A stretch of DNA of 64,000 nucleotides from Pseudomonas putida. Its GTDB lineage: Bacteria > Pseudomonadota > Gammaproteobacteria > Pseudomonadales > Pseudomonadaceae. A program made the translations under genes and the position numbers. This document shows, piece by piece, positions 35,537-47,639 of the stretch (within the stretch, counting starts at the first letter, position 1; every line of letters begins with the position of its first letter). The DNA is taken from NCBI RefSeq assembly GCF_028682635.1, contig NZ_JANHLK010000005.1:281937-345936 (forward strand). The letters are read 5' to 3'. The notes under the pieces were generated by a model. That model was not told where the DNA came from. It saw only the letters and a program-made list of their open reading frames with translations, and ran no database searches.

Positions 35537-37573
35537 TTACCTCGATAGCTGGTTGAGTTCATGAGAGACGAGCGGGGTGCTCGCCAATGGCAGGCGCAGG
35601 GTAAAGCAGGTGCCTTGGCCCAGGGTCGATTGCACTTCCATCTGGCCCTTGTGGTTATTGGTGATGATGAAGTACGAGACCGACAAGCCAAGGCCGGTGC
35701 CCTGGCCGATTTCCTTGGTGGTGAAAAACGGTTCGAAGGTGCGCTTGCGCACGCTTTCGCTCATGCCGATGCCGTTGTCCTCGACCTGGATTTCCGCCCA
35801 GGGTGGATTGAGCCGGGTGCGCAGGATGATTCGCCCCGGTTCACGGTCATCTTCACGCAAGTGGATGGCTTGCGCGGCGTTTTTCAGCAGGTTGAGCAGC
35901 ACCTGTTCCAATTCGTTGGCGGTACCGGGTACAGGCCCCAGCGCCGGGTCGAACTGGCGAATGATCGCCTGGCCCTTGAAGTCGAAACCGATGGCCAGGT
36001 CGAAGTCGTTTCCGGCGATTTCCACCGCCTGATCGATCAGCGCCGGCAGGTCGCACGGGGCCATTTGTCGGGTGCTGCGGCGACTGAAACTGAGCATGTG
36101 CGTGACGATTTTCGCCGCCCGTGCACCGGCCTGCTGGATGCCGTCGAGCAGCTGCGGTACTTCCCGCGCTTGCAGGTACTGGTTGACGGTCGACAGCTCG
36201 ATGCCGACTTGCTCGGCCTGTTCCAGGTTCTTCGGCAGTTCGGGGGACAGGCGGCGACGGATATTCTGTACGTTGTGCAGAATCGCGCCGAGCGGGTTGT
36301 TGATTTCGTGGGCCATGCCGGCGGCGAGGCCACCGACGGAAAGCATTTTCTCCGACTGCACCATCATTTCCTCAAGGGACAGGCGCTGGGTGATGTCGTC
36401 GATGCGGATCACCACGCCTCGCCCGGCACCCCCCATCAGCGGATAAAAGGTCAGGGCGTAGTGGCGCGGTTCATCGTCCTTGACCCAGGTCACGCGCTCG
36501 ATCTTGGCCACCGTGTGCTGCTCGACGGTTTGCTTGAGCTGCGGCAGGAAAGGCTTGAGCGGTTCGAAGGCGAGGAAGATAGGCTGGTTCAAGGCTTCGT
36601 CCAGTCGCGTGCCGGAAAGGGCGCTGGCTTCCTGGTTCCACTGCGTCACGTAGAGCTGTTCGTCGAGAGCGATCAGCGCCGAAGGCATGGAGTCGATGAT
36701 GCTGTTGAGGTAATTCTGGAACCCCGTGAGTTTTTTCTCGATCTTGCTGCGTACCTGGACTTCGAGTTCCAGCTTGCGATTGGTGTGACGGGTTTCTTCC
36801 GCCAGGCCCTGGGCCTGGTCATAGGCGGCCTGGGAGTCGTCACGGGCGCGCTTGAGTTGCTGCTCCCGGGCCTCGATCCGCGAGAGCATGGTGTTGAACG
36901 CTTCGGCCAGGCTGCCGATTTCATCGTGGTTGCCCCGGGAGGCTCGCAGGGCGTAGTTCTCTTCCCGGGTCACTTGTCGTGACAGTTCTTCCAGCTGATG
37001 AATCGGCTGGGTAATCAGGCGTTTGATCTGCCGCGCGATGATCAGCCACAGCAGCACGCTGAAAATCAGGATGCCCAGGCTGGCGGTCAGGGTGCCGGTA
37101 TAGAACGCCATGGGCAGTTCGCTGCTGGCCACCAGCAAAAGGTGGCCGGGTGCGCTGCCGGGGCGGGGTAGGGTGATGACCTGGTTGCTGCGAAACTCGG
37201 TGACCTGCCAGGATTCGATGTGCCGGTAACGCTTGGGCAGGCTCAGGTGATCGCCGTGTTGCAACTGCGCCAGGCGCTCGCCCTTGCCGTCATACAGGGC
37301 CGCGGCCCGCAGCGGTGAATAGCTGTCGAGCTCATCGAGCAGGCGCTGGGCGCTTTCTGGTGACTGCAGCGCTTCGGACACCAGGCTCGGGTTGGAGACC
37401 AGCCGGCCGATAGTCTGCAGAGCCTGGGGCGCCATGCTTTCCTGGGAGATGTAGTACGCGGCGCTGATAAAGGTCAGGTTGGCAACCAGCAGGACGGTGG
37501 TCAACAGCACCAACAGGGCGGCCAGCAGTTTCTGGCCGACAGGGAGGTTTTCAAGACGCTGGCGCAATGGCAT
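35537..37573 (-). CDS. orphan membrane sensor histidine kinase (HAMP-PAS-HisKA)
   Basis: 678 residues. TM1 (about 15-38), periplasmic sensor (about 40-160), TM2 (about 160-185), HAMP (about 190-240), coiled coil, PAS (about 290-400), H-box GMAHEINNPLGAI near 425, ATPase domain with N-box LLNLLKNAAQAI, G1 VEDNGIGM, and G2 GTGLGLS. All catalytic motifs are intact. No response regulator is nearby; in P. aeruginosa a GGDEF response regulator is, from memory, two genes away. The next gene on the strand is the adenosyltransferase, 2 bp on. Confidence 0.9.
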   Translation of the reverse strand: MPLRQRLENLPVGQKLLAALLVLLTTVLLVANLTFISAAYYISQESMAPQALQTIGRLVSNPSLVSEALQSPESAQRLLDELDSYSPLRAAALYDGKGERLAQLQHGDHLSLPKRYRHIESWQVTEFRSNQVITLPRPGSAPGHLLLVASSELPMAFYTGTLTASLGILIFSVLLWLIIARQIKRLITQPIHQLEELSRQVTREENYALRASRGNHDEIGSLAEAFNTMLSRIEAREQQLKRARDDSQAAYDQAQGLAEETRHTNRKLELEVQVRSKIEKKLTGFQNYLNSIIDSMPSALIALDEQLYVTQWNQEASALSGTRLDEALNQPIFLAFEPLKPFLPQLKQTVEQHTVAKIERVTWVKDDEPRHYALTFYPLMGGAGRGVVIRIDDITQRLSLEEMMVQSEKMLSVGGLAAGMAHEINNPLGAILHNVQNIRRRLSPELPKNLEQAEQVGIELSTVNQYLQAREVPQLLDGIQQAGARAAKIVTHMLSFSRRSTRQMAPCDLPALIDQAVEIAGNDFDLAIGFDFKGQAIIRQFDPALGPVPGTANELEQVLLNLLKNAAQAIHLREDDREPGRIILRTRLNPPWAEIQVEDNGIGMSESVRKRTFEPFFTTKEIGQGTGLGLSVSYFIITNNHKGQMEVQSTLGQGTCFTLRLPLASTPLVSHELNQLSR

Positions 37574-37618
37574 CAGGTTTATCGCTGCAAAGGAACAAGT
37601 GGCCAGCGTAGCCGCTGC

Positions 37619-38662
<1,044 letters not shown>

Positions 38663-38678
38663 TTATTGGAGAGATTAC

Positions 38679-39164
38679 ATGCCGTCGTTCGACGTGGTAT
38701 CCGAACTGGACAAACACGAAGTCACCAACGCGGTCGAGAACGCCGTCAAGGAACTCGATCGTCGTTATGACCTGAAAGGCAAAGGCAGCTTCGAGTTCAA
38801 GGAAAAGGACCTGACCGTCAACCTGACCGCCGAAGCGGATTTCCAGCTCGAAGCGATGATTGAGATCCTCAAGCTGGCCCTGGTCAAGCGCAAGATCGAT
38901 GTGCAGTGCCTTGAGGTCAAGGATGCGTTCGCATCGGGCAAGCTGATGAAGCAGGACGCTGTGCTCAAGGAAGGCATCGACAAGGAGCTGGCGAAGAAAA
39001 TCGTCGCTCACGTCAAGGACGCCAAGCTCAAGGTCCAGGCGGCCATCCAGGGCGAGCAAGTGCGCATCACCGGCAAGAAGCGTGACGACCTGCAGGAAGC
39101 CATCGCTGTGTTGCGCGCCAAGGAATTCGGCATGCCGCTGCAGTTCAACAACTTCCGCGACTGA
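38679..39164 (+). CDS. yajQ: YajQ-family nucleotide-binding protein
   Basis: 161 residues of two ferredoxin-like halves. Begins [15 protein letters not shown] and has the RRYDLKGKG motif. Homologues bind c-di-GMP (Xanthomonas) or RNA/nucleotides, so it may be the third c-di-GMP effector in the window. GGAG precedes the ATG. The gene is single, divergent from panE. Confidence 0.93.
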   Translation: MPSFDVVSELDKHEVTNAVENAVKELDRRYDLKGKGSFEFKEKDLTVNLTAEADFQLEAMIEILKLALVKRKIDVQCLEVKDAFASGKLMKQDAVLKEGIDKELAKKIVAHVKDAKLKVQAAIQGEQVRITGKKRDDLQEAIAVLRAKEFGMPLQFNNFRD

Positions 39165-39300
39165 CTTTGGGCGGGAACCTCTTGGCGTTTTCGGCGTCCG
39201 AGGCCCAAGCAACGGCAGAAACGATTGATCCGGATAGGGTTCGGTCTTTCTGCCGCTTTATTTTTCGTGTGCCGCGTAGCCGCACATCAGGAGAACCAAG

Positions 39301-40143
39301 ATGGATTTGAATGCTGAAGTAGACAACCTGGTCAGGGTGTCGCAGTCCTGGATCCCGATGATCATGGAATACGGCAGCCGTGTGCTCTTGGCGGTGATCA
39401 CCCTGGCGATCGGCTGGTGGCTGATCAACAAGGTCACGCAAAAGCTCGGCGGCCTGATCGCCCTGCGTAATGCTGACCTTGCCCTGCAAGGGTTTATCAG
39501 CAGCCTGGCGAACATCATTCTCAAGATCCTGCTGGTTGTCAGCGTGGCGTCGATGATCGGTGTGGAAACCACCTCGTTCGTGGCGGCGATCGGTGCGGCG
39601 GGCCTGGCCATCGGCCTGGCGTTGCAGGGCAGCCTGGCGAACTTCGCCGGCGGTGTGCTGATCTTGCTGTTCCGTCCGTTCCGTATCGGTGACTGGATCG
39701 AAGCCCAGGGGGTTGCCGGCACCGTCGACAGCATCCAGATCTTCCATACCGTGCTGCGCACCGGCGACAACAAGACCATCATCGTGCCTAACGGCAACCT
39801 GTCTAATGGCATCATCACTAACACCAACCGTCAACCGACCCGCAAGGTGGTGTTTGATGTGGGTGTCGATTACGAAGCGGATTTGCAAAAGGCCCGTGAA
39901 GTCTTGCTCGAGCTGGCCAAGGATCCGCGGGTGCTGGCCGATCCGGAGCCTCAGGCAGTGATTTCGACCCTGGGTGACAGTTCGATCACTGTTTCCCTGC
40001 GGGTCTGGGTGAAAACAGCGGATTACTGGGATGTGATGTTCATGTTTAACGAACAGTCCCGTGATCGTTTGAAGACTGCGGGTATTGACATTCCATTTCC
40101 CCAGCGTGTAGTTCGCGTGGTTCAGGAAGCGTCGGTACAGTAA
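39301..40143 (+). CDS. mscS: small-conductance mechanosensitive channel
   Basis: 280 residues. Three TM helices (about 22-42, 62-82, 90-115); TM3 has the pore motif AAIGAAGLAIGLALQGSLAN with alternating Gly/Ala, then the beta domain (FRPFRIGDWIE, VPNGNLSNGII) and the cytoplasmic vestibule to the end. Releases solutes on hypo-osmotic shock. AGGAG precedes the ATG. Confidence 0.95.
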   Translation: MDLNAEVDNLVRVSQSWIPMIMEYGSRVLLAVITLAIGWWLINKVTQKLGGLIALRNADLALQGFISSLANIILKILLVVSVASMIGVETTSFVAAIGAAGLAIGLALQGSLANFAGGVLILLFRPFRIGDWIEAQGVAGTVDSIQIFHTVLRTGDNKTIIVPNGNLSNGIITNTNRQPTRKVVFDVGVDYEADLQKAREVLLELAKDPRVLADPEPQAVISTLGDSSITVSLRVWVKTADYWDVMFMFNEQSRDRLKTAGIDIPFPQRVVRVVQEASVQ

Positions 40144-40161
40144 GTCTGTTTGTTACTGCGT

Positions 40162-40196
40162 AAACCCAAGAGGCTAATGGTCTCTTGGGTTTTTTT
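40162..40196 (+). terminator. terminator after mscS
   Basis: ACCCAAGAG / CTCTTGGGT stem and seven T. Confidence 0.9.
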
Positions 40197-40280
40197 GTGA
40201 CTATTGATCGGTTCATTGAAAAAAGTATTAACGTTATGCGCGCAAGTTGCTTGCTGCAGTGTTTGTTATGTGGCAGGCAT

Positions 40281-40316
40281 AAAAAAACCGCCCACCGGAA
40301 GAGGTGAGCGGTTTTT
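40281..40316. terminator. bidirectional terminator after oprD
   Basis: AAACCGC-CACC / GGTG-GCGGTTT stem with A-run and T-run, one internal mismatch, on the 3' side of oprD. Confidence 0.85.
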
Positions 40317-40346
40317 GATCTACGGAGTTCCGGTGTTACACCCTGA

Positions 40347-41675
40347 TTACAGGATGCTCAGCGGGTACTCGATGATCAGGCGGGTGTCATAGTTGTCAGC
40401 CGAATAGGCACTGTATGCACCGTTCGAACGGTAGTTGGCGAAACGAGCACGGAACGACAGGTCTTTTGCTGGACCTTCCTGTACGACGTACTTGGACTCC
40501 AGGTTCCACTCGTTTTCCTTACCTTCACCCAGACCGTTGGTCTTGATGTTGTCACCCATTACGTAACGGGTCATGAAGCTCAGGCCAGGAACGCCGTAGG
40601 TCGCCATGTTCAGGTCATAGCGAGCTTGGTAGGATTTCTCCTCGCGGCCCACGAAGTCGGAGATCTGAATGGAGTTGGATACGAAGATGGTGCTGTTGCC
40701 GTCAACGCCGTAGTAGTAAGCGTTGTCGCCGCTCGACTGCTGGTAGGCCAGGGTGAACTTGTGAGCGCCCAGGCTATATGCCGCTGCCAGGGACCACAGG
40801 TTGTTGTCCACGCCCAGAACGCCGTCACCGAGGAAGTCAATGGTGTCGCCGCGCTTATCGCCTTTGGTTTTGTAAGCGTTGAGGTCGAAGTTCAGTGACT
40901 GTTCGTCGTTGATCGGCAGGGTCAGGTTCAGGTTTGCGTAGTACTTCTTGAAGTACTCTTCAGCATCCGATGCAGCCAGTGCAGCGGTGAAGTTGTCGGT
41001 GAAGGCGTAGCTGGCACCGAAGATGTTGATGCCGCCGCTCAGGCCTTTGCCGTGGTTGCCGTCTTCATCGGACACGCCGCCGATGCTGTCACGGGCCATG
41101 CCGGTTTGCTTGCTCAGCGCGGTGAAGCGACCAGCGCTCAGTTCCAGGCCTTTGATTTCCTTGGAAGTCAGCAGGGTACCGGTAGCGACTTCTGGCAGCA
41201 GACGGCTGTCGTCGGTAGCGAATACAGGGCTTGCAACGAATTGCTGGCCGTATTTCAGGGTGGTGTCGGACAGACGCAGTTTCACTGCACCGCCTACCTT
41301 GCCCTGGGATTTTTCCGGGTTGCCTTCGCTGTCGTTGGCGAACAGGCCGTTACCGCGCTTGCCTGAGCCGCCGTCCGTTTTGACCGAACCCATGGCCATG
41401 GCGTCGAGGCCGAAACCAACAATACCTTGAGTGAAGCCCGATTCGTAGGTGAGCAATTGGCTCAGACCGGAATCCTGACGGTAGCCGGCAGTACCGGAAC
41501 TAGGGTTGCTTGCACCATTCTTGTAGTCGCGGTTCATGTACTCAAAACGGGTTTTGAGTTTCAGGCTCGAATCGTCGATGAAACCCTTGGATTCGTCCTG
41601 GGAGGACGCCATTGCGAACTGCGAGGTGCCTGCTGCAACAGCCAGTGCGATCATGCTCCACTTCATCACGCGCAT
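40347..41675 (-). CDS. oprD: OprD-family outer-membrane porin
   Basis: 442 residues. Signal peptide MRVMKWSMIALAVAAGTSQF, cleaved after AMA near 23. An 18-strand barrel of the OprD/OccD family, with conserved GFTQGIVGFGLDA, RLLPEVATGT and the terminal strand ending in LIIEYPLSIL. N-terminus and flanking HIT gene resemble P. aeruginosa oprD (uptake of basic amino acids, entry of carbapenems), from memory. AAAGGAGC precedes the ATG at 41675. Substrate cannot be read off directly. Confidence 0.88.
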   Translation of the reverse strand: MRVMKWSMIALAVAAGTSQFAMASSQDESKGFIDDSSLKLKTRFEYMNRDYKNGASNPSSGTAGYRQDSGLSQLLTYESGFTQGIVGFGLDAMAMGSVKTDGGSGKRGNGLFANDSEGNPEKSQGKVGGAVKLRLSDTTLKYGQQFVASPVFATDDSRLLPEVATGTLLTSKEIKGLELSAGRFTALSKQTGMARDSIGGVSDEDGNHGKGLSGGINIFGASYAFTDNFTAALAASDAEEYFKKYYANLNLTLPINDEQSLNFDLNAYKTKGDKRGDTIDFLGDGVLGVDNNLWSLAAAYSLGAHKFTLAYQQSSGDNAYYYGVDGNSTIFVSNSIQISDFVGREEKSYQARYDLNMATYGVPGLSFMTRYVMGDNIKTNGLGEGKENEWNLESKYVVQEGPAKDLSFRARFANYRSNGAYSAYSADNYDTRLIIEYPLSIL

Positions 41676-42582
41676 CGTGATTTGCTCCTTTGGTTTTTAG
41701 AAGAGTACTGCCGCTCCACCTGTTTTATTATCTGGGCGGCTCTTTCTTTTTGTGTCGGCGCAAACTTATATCACGCCGACAATGTTGGCGATACTTGCGC
41801 ATCTAACCTTTCAGCTTCTTTACGACCCTGTCGTAAACGGCTAGCTAGATGTCGCAAATTTACAGCCCCGATGCAACCGGACTGACAACTTTTAATGCTG
41901 TTTTTCTGGGCTGGCGCATCGATAAAAAGAGTCCCTGGTGAAACGTTTGAATCTCCATCGGGCTACCCTGCCACTGTTTTTTTGGTCTTGAGGCTGCACG
42001 CTTCCCGCGGTGCCTTATAGACGATGTGGGTAACAATGCAACAAGCGTGCACAAATCAGAACTCCACCGATGTTTTTTTCTGACAGGCTGCCTGATGCGG
42101 TAAAAACCTCATGAAACCGGGGGGTTCATGCTTCTTTTCTTCGGGCTTGACGCCATGGTTGGCATCGTGTTTCAGCCTCCTGTTGAGTCGCCTGACATGC
42201 AAAAGCGTTACCGGTTCACCCCGCCAGTGAGTAATTGGCGGATATGCGAAGCACTCAGCGTAGACGCGCTGTGCGGTTTTGGTGCAAAAAATTTTTATGA
42301 CTGTGCTGAATTCACACAGTCGGGCATCTTGCGTGGCGTGAACAGGCCTTGGTTTTCTGGTCATTTCGGCGTTTTTTATCAGCTGTCTGGTTCGGTGTTG
42401 GTGCGTTTTCGCAGAAAATGTCTCATCTCGGGGCGGGCTTGAGCCCTTTGAAGGTCCTCGAGTGGTCCAGGCAGTGGTTCGCCGTGAAGCCGGCAGGGTA
42501 TGCTGCCGTCCGGTGGCCTGGCGTACGACCTCTCTGGATGGGCGCTAAGCTGAAAAATGATGACCTGGCGGGAGTACGCGCA
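41676..42582. other. about 0.9 kb without a supported gene, with several hairpins
   Basis: Holds the oprD promoter on the right-to-left strand and the HIT gene promoter on the other. Inverted repeats: GTCGGCG / CGCCGAC at 41754-41780, CATGAAACC / GGTTCATG at 42110-42130 followed on the minus strand by a T-run, CCGCCA / TGGCGG at 42221-42241, GACTGTG / CACAGTC at 42299-42321. A minus-strand mini-ORF with AGGAGG (about 42118-42171, 17 residues ending in PPVS) is too short to trust. Composition is A+T-richer and no frame looks like protein. Confidence 0.4.
41754..41780. promoter_or_regulatory. inverted repeat upstream of oprD
   Basis: GTCGGCG and CGCCGAC separated by 13 A+T-rich nt, about 80-105 bp before the oprD start codon: position and shape suit an operator or a leader hairpin. 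Confidence 0.35.
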
Positions 42583-43008
42583 GTGTTCGCTTTAGATCCA
42601 CGACTTCAACAAGACACACTACCGATCGGTGATTTCCCGCTTTGTCGGTTGCTGTTGTCCAATGACTCGAACTACCCCTGGTTCATCCTGGTGCCACGCA
42701 GGGACGATATCAGTGAGATATTTCAGTTGAGTGTCGCCGATCAGCAGCAGCTGTGGCAGGAAACGACCGCGTTGTCAGAGCTGCTCAAGGACTCGTTCGA
42801 TGCGGACAAACTGAACGTCGCTGCATTGGGTAACGTGGTCAGCCAGTTGCACATGCATGTGATCGTGCGCAAGCGTGAAGACGCGGCCTGGCCGGCGCCG
42901 GTCTGGGGCAAACATCCGGCCAGGCCCTACAGTGCAGAGCAGGTCGCGGCGATTCGCGAACGGCTGCGCCTGGTGTTGACCGATGATTTCAAGTTTTCGG
43001 AGGGTTGA
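42583..43008 (+). CDS. HIT-family protein
   Basis: 141 residues from GTG 42583, chosen because GCGGGAG lies 8 nt before it and the HIT domain begins here; a longer frame to 42349 has no family features. Nucleotide-binding HIT fold with FILVPRRD and the triad segment NVVSQLHMHVIVR. The first His of the usual HxHxH is Gln here, as often in this proteobacterial subgroup. Function unknown. Followed by slyX at a 3-bp gap. Confidence 0.85.
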   Translation: MFALDPRLQQDTLPIGDFPLCRLLLSNDSNYPWFILVPRRDDISEIFQLSVADQQQLWQETTALSELLKDSFDADKLNVAALGNVVSQLHMHVIVRKREDAAWPAPVWGKHPARPYSAEQVAAIRERLRLVLTDDFKFSEG

Positions 43009-43011
43009 GCC

Positions 43012-43218
43012 ATGAGCCTCGAAGAGCGCGTAACCGACCTTGAAAGCCGACTGGCGTTTCAGGATGACACCATCCAGGCATTGAATGATGTCCTGGTGGC
43101 GCAGCAGCGGGTGGTCGAACGCCTGCAGCTGCAGATGGCCGCGCTGCTCAAGCGGCAAGAGGAAATGGTCGGCCAGTTCGAGTCTTTTGAAGAAGAAGCG
43201 CCGCCACCGCATTATTGA
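43012..43218 (+). CDS. slyX: SlyX protein
   Basis: 68 residues, mainly a parallel coiled coil with heptads ([19 protein letters not shown]) and the Pro-rich C-terminus PPPHY typical of SlyX. Function unknown. Co-transcribed with the HIT gene, as in P. aeruginosa. Confidence 0.9.
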   Translation: MSLEERVTDLESRLAFQDDTIQALNDVLVAQQRVVERLQLQMAALLKRQEEMVGQFESFEEEAPPPHY

Positions 43219-43251
43219 GCGCCGCGGCCCTTTAACTGAAAGTGCAGGCAA

Positions 43252-43283
43252 TAAAAAACCGCGAACATGTTCGCGGTTTTTTT
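43252..43283. terminator. bidirectional terminator after slyX
   Basis: AACCGCGAAC / GTTCGCGGTT with no more than a two-base loop, flanked by A-run and T-run; shared by the convergent cold-shock/membrane gene. Confidence 0.9.
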
Positions 43284-43295
43284 ATTGCCTTTCTA

Positions 43296-43898
43296 TCAGC
43301 GACGCGGCAGGGCGGCGATGACGTCTTCGGCTTGCAGGCCTTTGTCACGATTCATGACGGAGAACTCGACGCGCTGACCTTCGACCAGAACGCGATGGCC
43401 TTCACCGCGAATGGCCCGGAAGTGCACGAAAATATCATCGCCGGAGTCGCGGGAAATAAAGCCGAAGCCTTTGGAGGTGTTGAACCACTTGACGGTCCCG
43501 GTATCGCGGTTGCTCATGTCATAGCTTGGCGAAGCGGCGGCCGGTGACGATTTGTAGAAGCTGATGGCCAGGTGCAGGGCAACAGCGATAAAGGCTGCGA
43601 CCAGGCTGAACAGCACGGCAGGCTGACCGGCAATGACCGGCATCTCCGCGATCAGTGTCACGGTTTGCAGTGCGACAGCCAGCACCAGCAGGGCGCTGAC
43701 CAGGTTTTGCAGTTGATGGCGCGGGCCTTTGTTCCAGTAAGGGATAACCGGGGCAAGCGTCAGGTTGAGCAGGCCGAAAAAGGCCAGGTAAAGCGCTTCA
43801 GGTTGTTGCAGGTACGGTAAGGCTTCGGATCGCAGGCTAGGGATGAAGGACAGCAGCAAAGCCGCTGCGCCTATCAGCAGGTGGACGATTTTCAACAT
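43296..43898 (-). CDS. membrane protein fused to a cold-shock domain
   Basis: 200 residues. Three or four hydrophobic helices in residues 1-115 (about 3-20, 37-52, 66-82, 92-113), a short linker, then a complete cold-shock domain (about 130-198) with the RNP motifs [15 protein letters not shown] and DIFVHF. An RNA-binding domain tethered to the inner membrane facing the cytoplasm. The equivalent P. aeruginosa position holds a cold-shock-type gene (memory). The full-length start ATG 43898 is supported by the hydrophobic N-terminus; an internal ATG (about residue 128) could make a free 72-residue cold-shock protein. Confidence 0.8.
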   Translation of the reverse strand: MLKIVHLLIGAAALLLSFIPSLRSEALPYLQQPEALYLAFFGLLNLTLAPVIPYWNKGPRHQLQNLVSALLVLAVALQTVTLIAEMPVIAGQPAVLFSLVAAFIAVALHLAISFYKSSPAAASPSYDMSNRDTGTVKWFNTSKGFGFISRDSGDDIFVHFRAIRGEGHRVLVEGQRVEFSVMNRDKGLQAEDVIAALPRR

Positions 43899-44205
43899 TT
43901 TGATTAACTCACGTTAAGACAGCTCACAAGGAAGAGCTGATGGCGCACGGTTCGCTTCGGAATAAATAAGAGGCGGTGGACACGTACCCGGTATCAGCCT
44001 ATGCGCCGCGCCCGAAAAAATAGGCACTGACGACACGCTGCCTATTTAACAGCAAAGCTGCAGCCTACTCAAATCAAGGAGTCCAGCGGTGCATCGGGGC
44101 CTCTTGCCGGCGTATGGCAGGACCTCCGGGCTGCAGCCTGGCGACAGGCTTGCTAGAGTGGTCCTGCACCTGTTGGATGAACTTCATCACCTTTAGGGGA
44201 AAAAC
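43899..44205. other. intergenic region between the cold-shock/membrane gene and dps
   Basis: 307 bp with the divergent promoters of both genes. AGGGGAA lies 7 nt before the dps ATG. I see no gene or strong repeat in it. Confidence 0.4.
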
Positions 44206-44676
44206 ATGGCAATCGATATCGGTATCAGTGAAGAGGACCGCAAGTCCATCGTCGACGGACTTTCGCGGCTGCTGTCGGACACCTATGTGCTTTACCTGAA
44301 GACCCATAACTTCCATTGGAACGTGACGGGTCCCATGTTCCGCACCCTGCATTTGATGTTCGAGGAGCAATACAACGAGTTGGCTTTGGCGGTCGATTCG
44401 ATTGCCGAGCGCATTCGCGCGCTCGGATTTCCGGCGCCGGGTGCCTATTCCGTTTATGCGCGCCTGTCCTCAATCAAGGAAGAAGAGGGTGTGCCTGCTG
44501 CCGAAGACATGATCAGGCAACTGGTGGCGGGCCAGGAGGCTGTCACGCGTACCGCCCGGGGGATCTTCCCGCTGCTGGATAAGGTCAGCGACGAACCTAC
44601 GGCTGACCTGCTGACCCAGCGCATGCAGGTCCACGAGAAAACCGCGTGGATGCTCCGCGCACTGCTGGATCAGTGA
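44206..44676 (+). CDS. dps: Dps / bacterioferritin-like DNA-protection protein
   Basis: 156 residues, four-helix bundle. Ferroxidase motif [12 protein letters not shown], then [23 protein letters not shown], with the His, Asp and Glu at the intersubunit iron site. Stores iron and shields DNA from oxidation; dodecamer in the family. The N-terminus is short and not strongly basic, so direct DNA binding is not evident. Confidence 0.93.
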   Translation: MAIDIGISEEDRKSIVDGLSRLLSDTYVLYLKTHNFHWNVTGPMFRTLHLMFEEQYNELALAVDSIAERIRALGFPAPGAYSVYARLSSIKEEEGVPAAEDMIRQLVAGQEAVTRTARGIFPLLDKVSDEPTADLLTQRMQVHEKTAWMLRALLDQ

Positions 44677-44931
44677 TACGCCAGCGCGTGGATGGCACTG
44701 TTGTTCGCGCGCTGCCTTTCTTCGGATAGACGCCCTGTCGATTGAGCGATTTTTCGCTTGTAGCTGTGGGAAAAGCGCTCGACTAGGACCCTCTCCCTTA
44801 TCCGCCTTCAGTTGTTGGCTTATCCTACGCGGACGGTCCTAAAGTCATCTGGCTATAACTTTGCCCTCACGTTTTTATAGGCATGCAATTGCTTTTATGG
44901 AAACCGCACATGGCAAAGGAGTGTCAGCGAT

Positions 44932-45270
44932 ATGCAATATGAAGGCGCAAGAGACGAGGGGCGGATCGGTTCGGCCAGGGATATAAGAATCGACCCATTT
45001 GTCAGTGAGTTCGATATGGGACTGGCCCGGCCGCAATCGCGATCGGTGCGATTGAATGGCTTTGCCACCTGTTTGCGGCTTGAACAGGTGTATTGGGATA
45101 TCTTGGGCGACATGGCCAGGGTCAATTGCTGTTCGGTCAGCGCGCTGCTGTCCCATGTCGATCGCGAAGTGCATTTGCGTCATGGTGGGGTGAGAAATTT
45201 CAGCGGGCTGGTGCGGGTGGTCTGTGTTGTCCACAGCCGCAAGGAAGGGCGTTACCCGGTCATGGCTTGA
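44932..45270 (+). CDS. ribbon-helix-helix domain protein
   Basis: 112 residues. The segment SRSVRLNGFATCLRLEQVYWD begins a ribbon-helix-helix-4 domain (PF13467-like), about residues 36-100; the N-terminal 30 residues are acidic and variable. Probably DNA-binding; target unknown. AAAGGAG lies 10 nt before the ATG. Between dps and aspS, but from memory absent in P. aeruginosa. Confidence 0.65.
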   Translation: MQYEGARDEGRIGSARDIRIDPFVSEFDMGLARPQSRSVRLNGFATCLRLEQVYWDILGDMARVNCCSVSALLSHVDREVHLRHGGVRNFSGLVRVVCVVHSRKEGRYPVMA

Positions 45271-45406
45271 ACCGGATGAATGAAGGAGCAACGTGTCGAT
45301 CTGTGCAGTCTTACGGCTGCACAGGCTGCATTTAATGGATATAATCCCGCTCTTTGCCGCAAAACCCAGCGTGCGCGGTAGCAATCTGATCGCCGAGACA
45401 ACCCCC

Positions 45407-45628
45407 ATGCCGATGTACGATTACCAATGTGCTTCCTGTGGTCATCAGTTGGAAGCCATTCAAAAGATCAGCGATGCACCGTTGGTCGACTGCCCTGCGT
45501 GCCAGGCGCCAGAGCTTAAGAAGATGCTGTCCATGCCAGGTTTCCGCCTCAGCGGCACCGGCTGGTACGAGACCGATTTCAAGACCGGTTCCAAGAAGAA
45601 CCTGGCCGGCGGCGACAAAGCTGACTAG
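45407..45628 (+). CDS. FmdB-family zinc-ribbon protein
   Basis: 73 residues, start ATG 45407 (MPMYDYQC). Two CxxC pairs (CASCG and CPAC) form a single zinc ribbon; the C-terminal half is polar (SGTGWYETDFK). Often next to aspS in proteobacteria. Function unknown, despite the 'FmdB' family name. Confidence 0.85.
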   Translation: MPMYDYQCASCGHQLEAIQKISDAPLVDCPACQAPELKKMLSMPGFRLSGTGWYETDFKTGSKKNLAGGDKAD

Positions 45629-45737
45629 GGTTGCGGACCTGAGTTGAACCACACGCGCGAGTTCTTGCGTCATCCGTCAGCGGATCGACGCGAGCTCTCC
45701 AACCGAATGTCGAATTACGAGAAGTGAAACCACTACC

Positions 45738-47513
<1,776 letters not shown>

Positions 47514-47522
47514 GGCTCAGGA

Positions 47523-47551
47523 GGGCGCATCTGTGGATGCGCCCTTTCTTT
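47523..47551 (+). terminator. terminator after aspS
   Basis: GGGCGCATC / GATGCGCCC with 4-nt loop and TTTCTTT. Confidence 0.8.
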
Positions 47552-47639
47552 ATACCTACAGCAGTTCAAGATTTTTTGTTTGCCGGCCGGCGCGATGCAG
47601 CGTGGCGGGCAATGTTTCAAAGAGAATTCGGAGCGAGTT

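Noticed and set aside
42056..42364. Minus-strand open frame of about 100 codons between oprD and HIT gene
   Set aside because: Basic, irregular sequence crossing several hairpins, without ribosome-binding site at its start or recognisable family.
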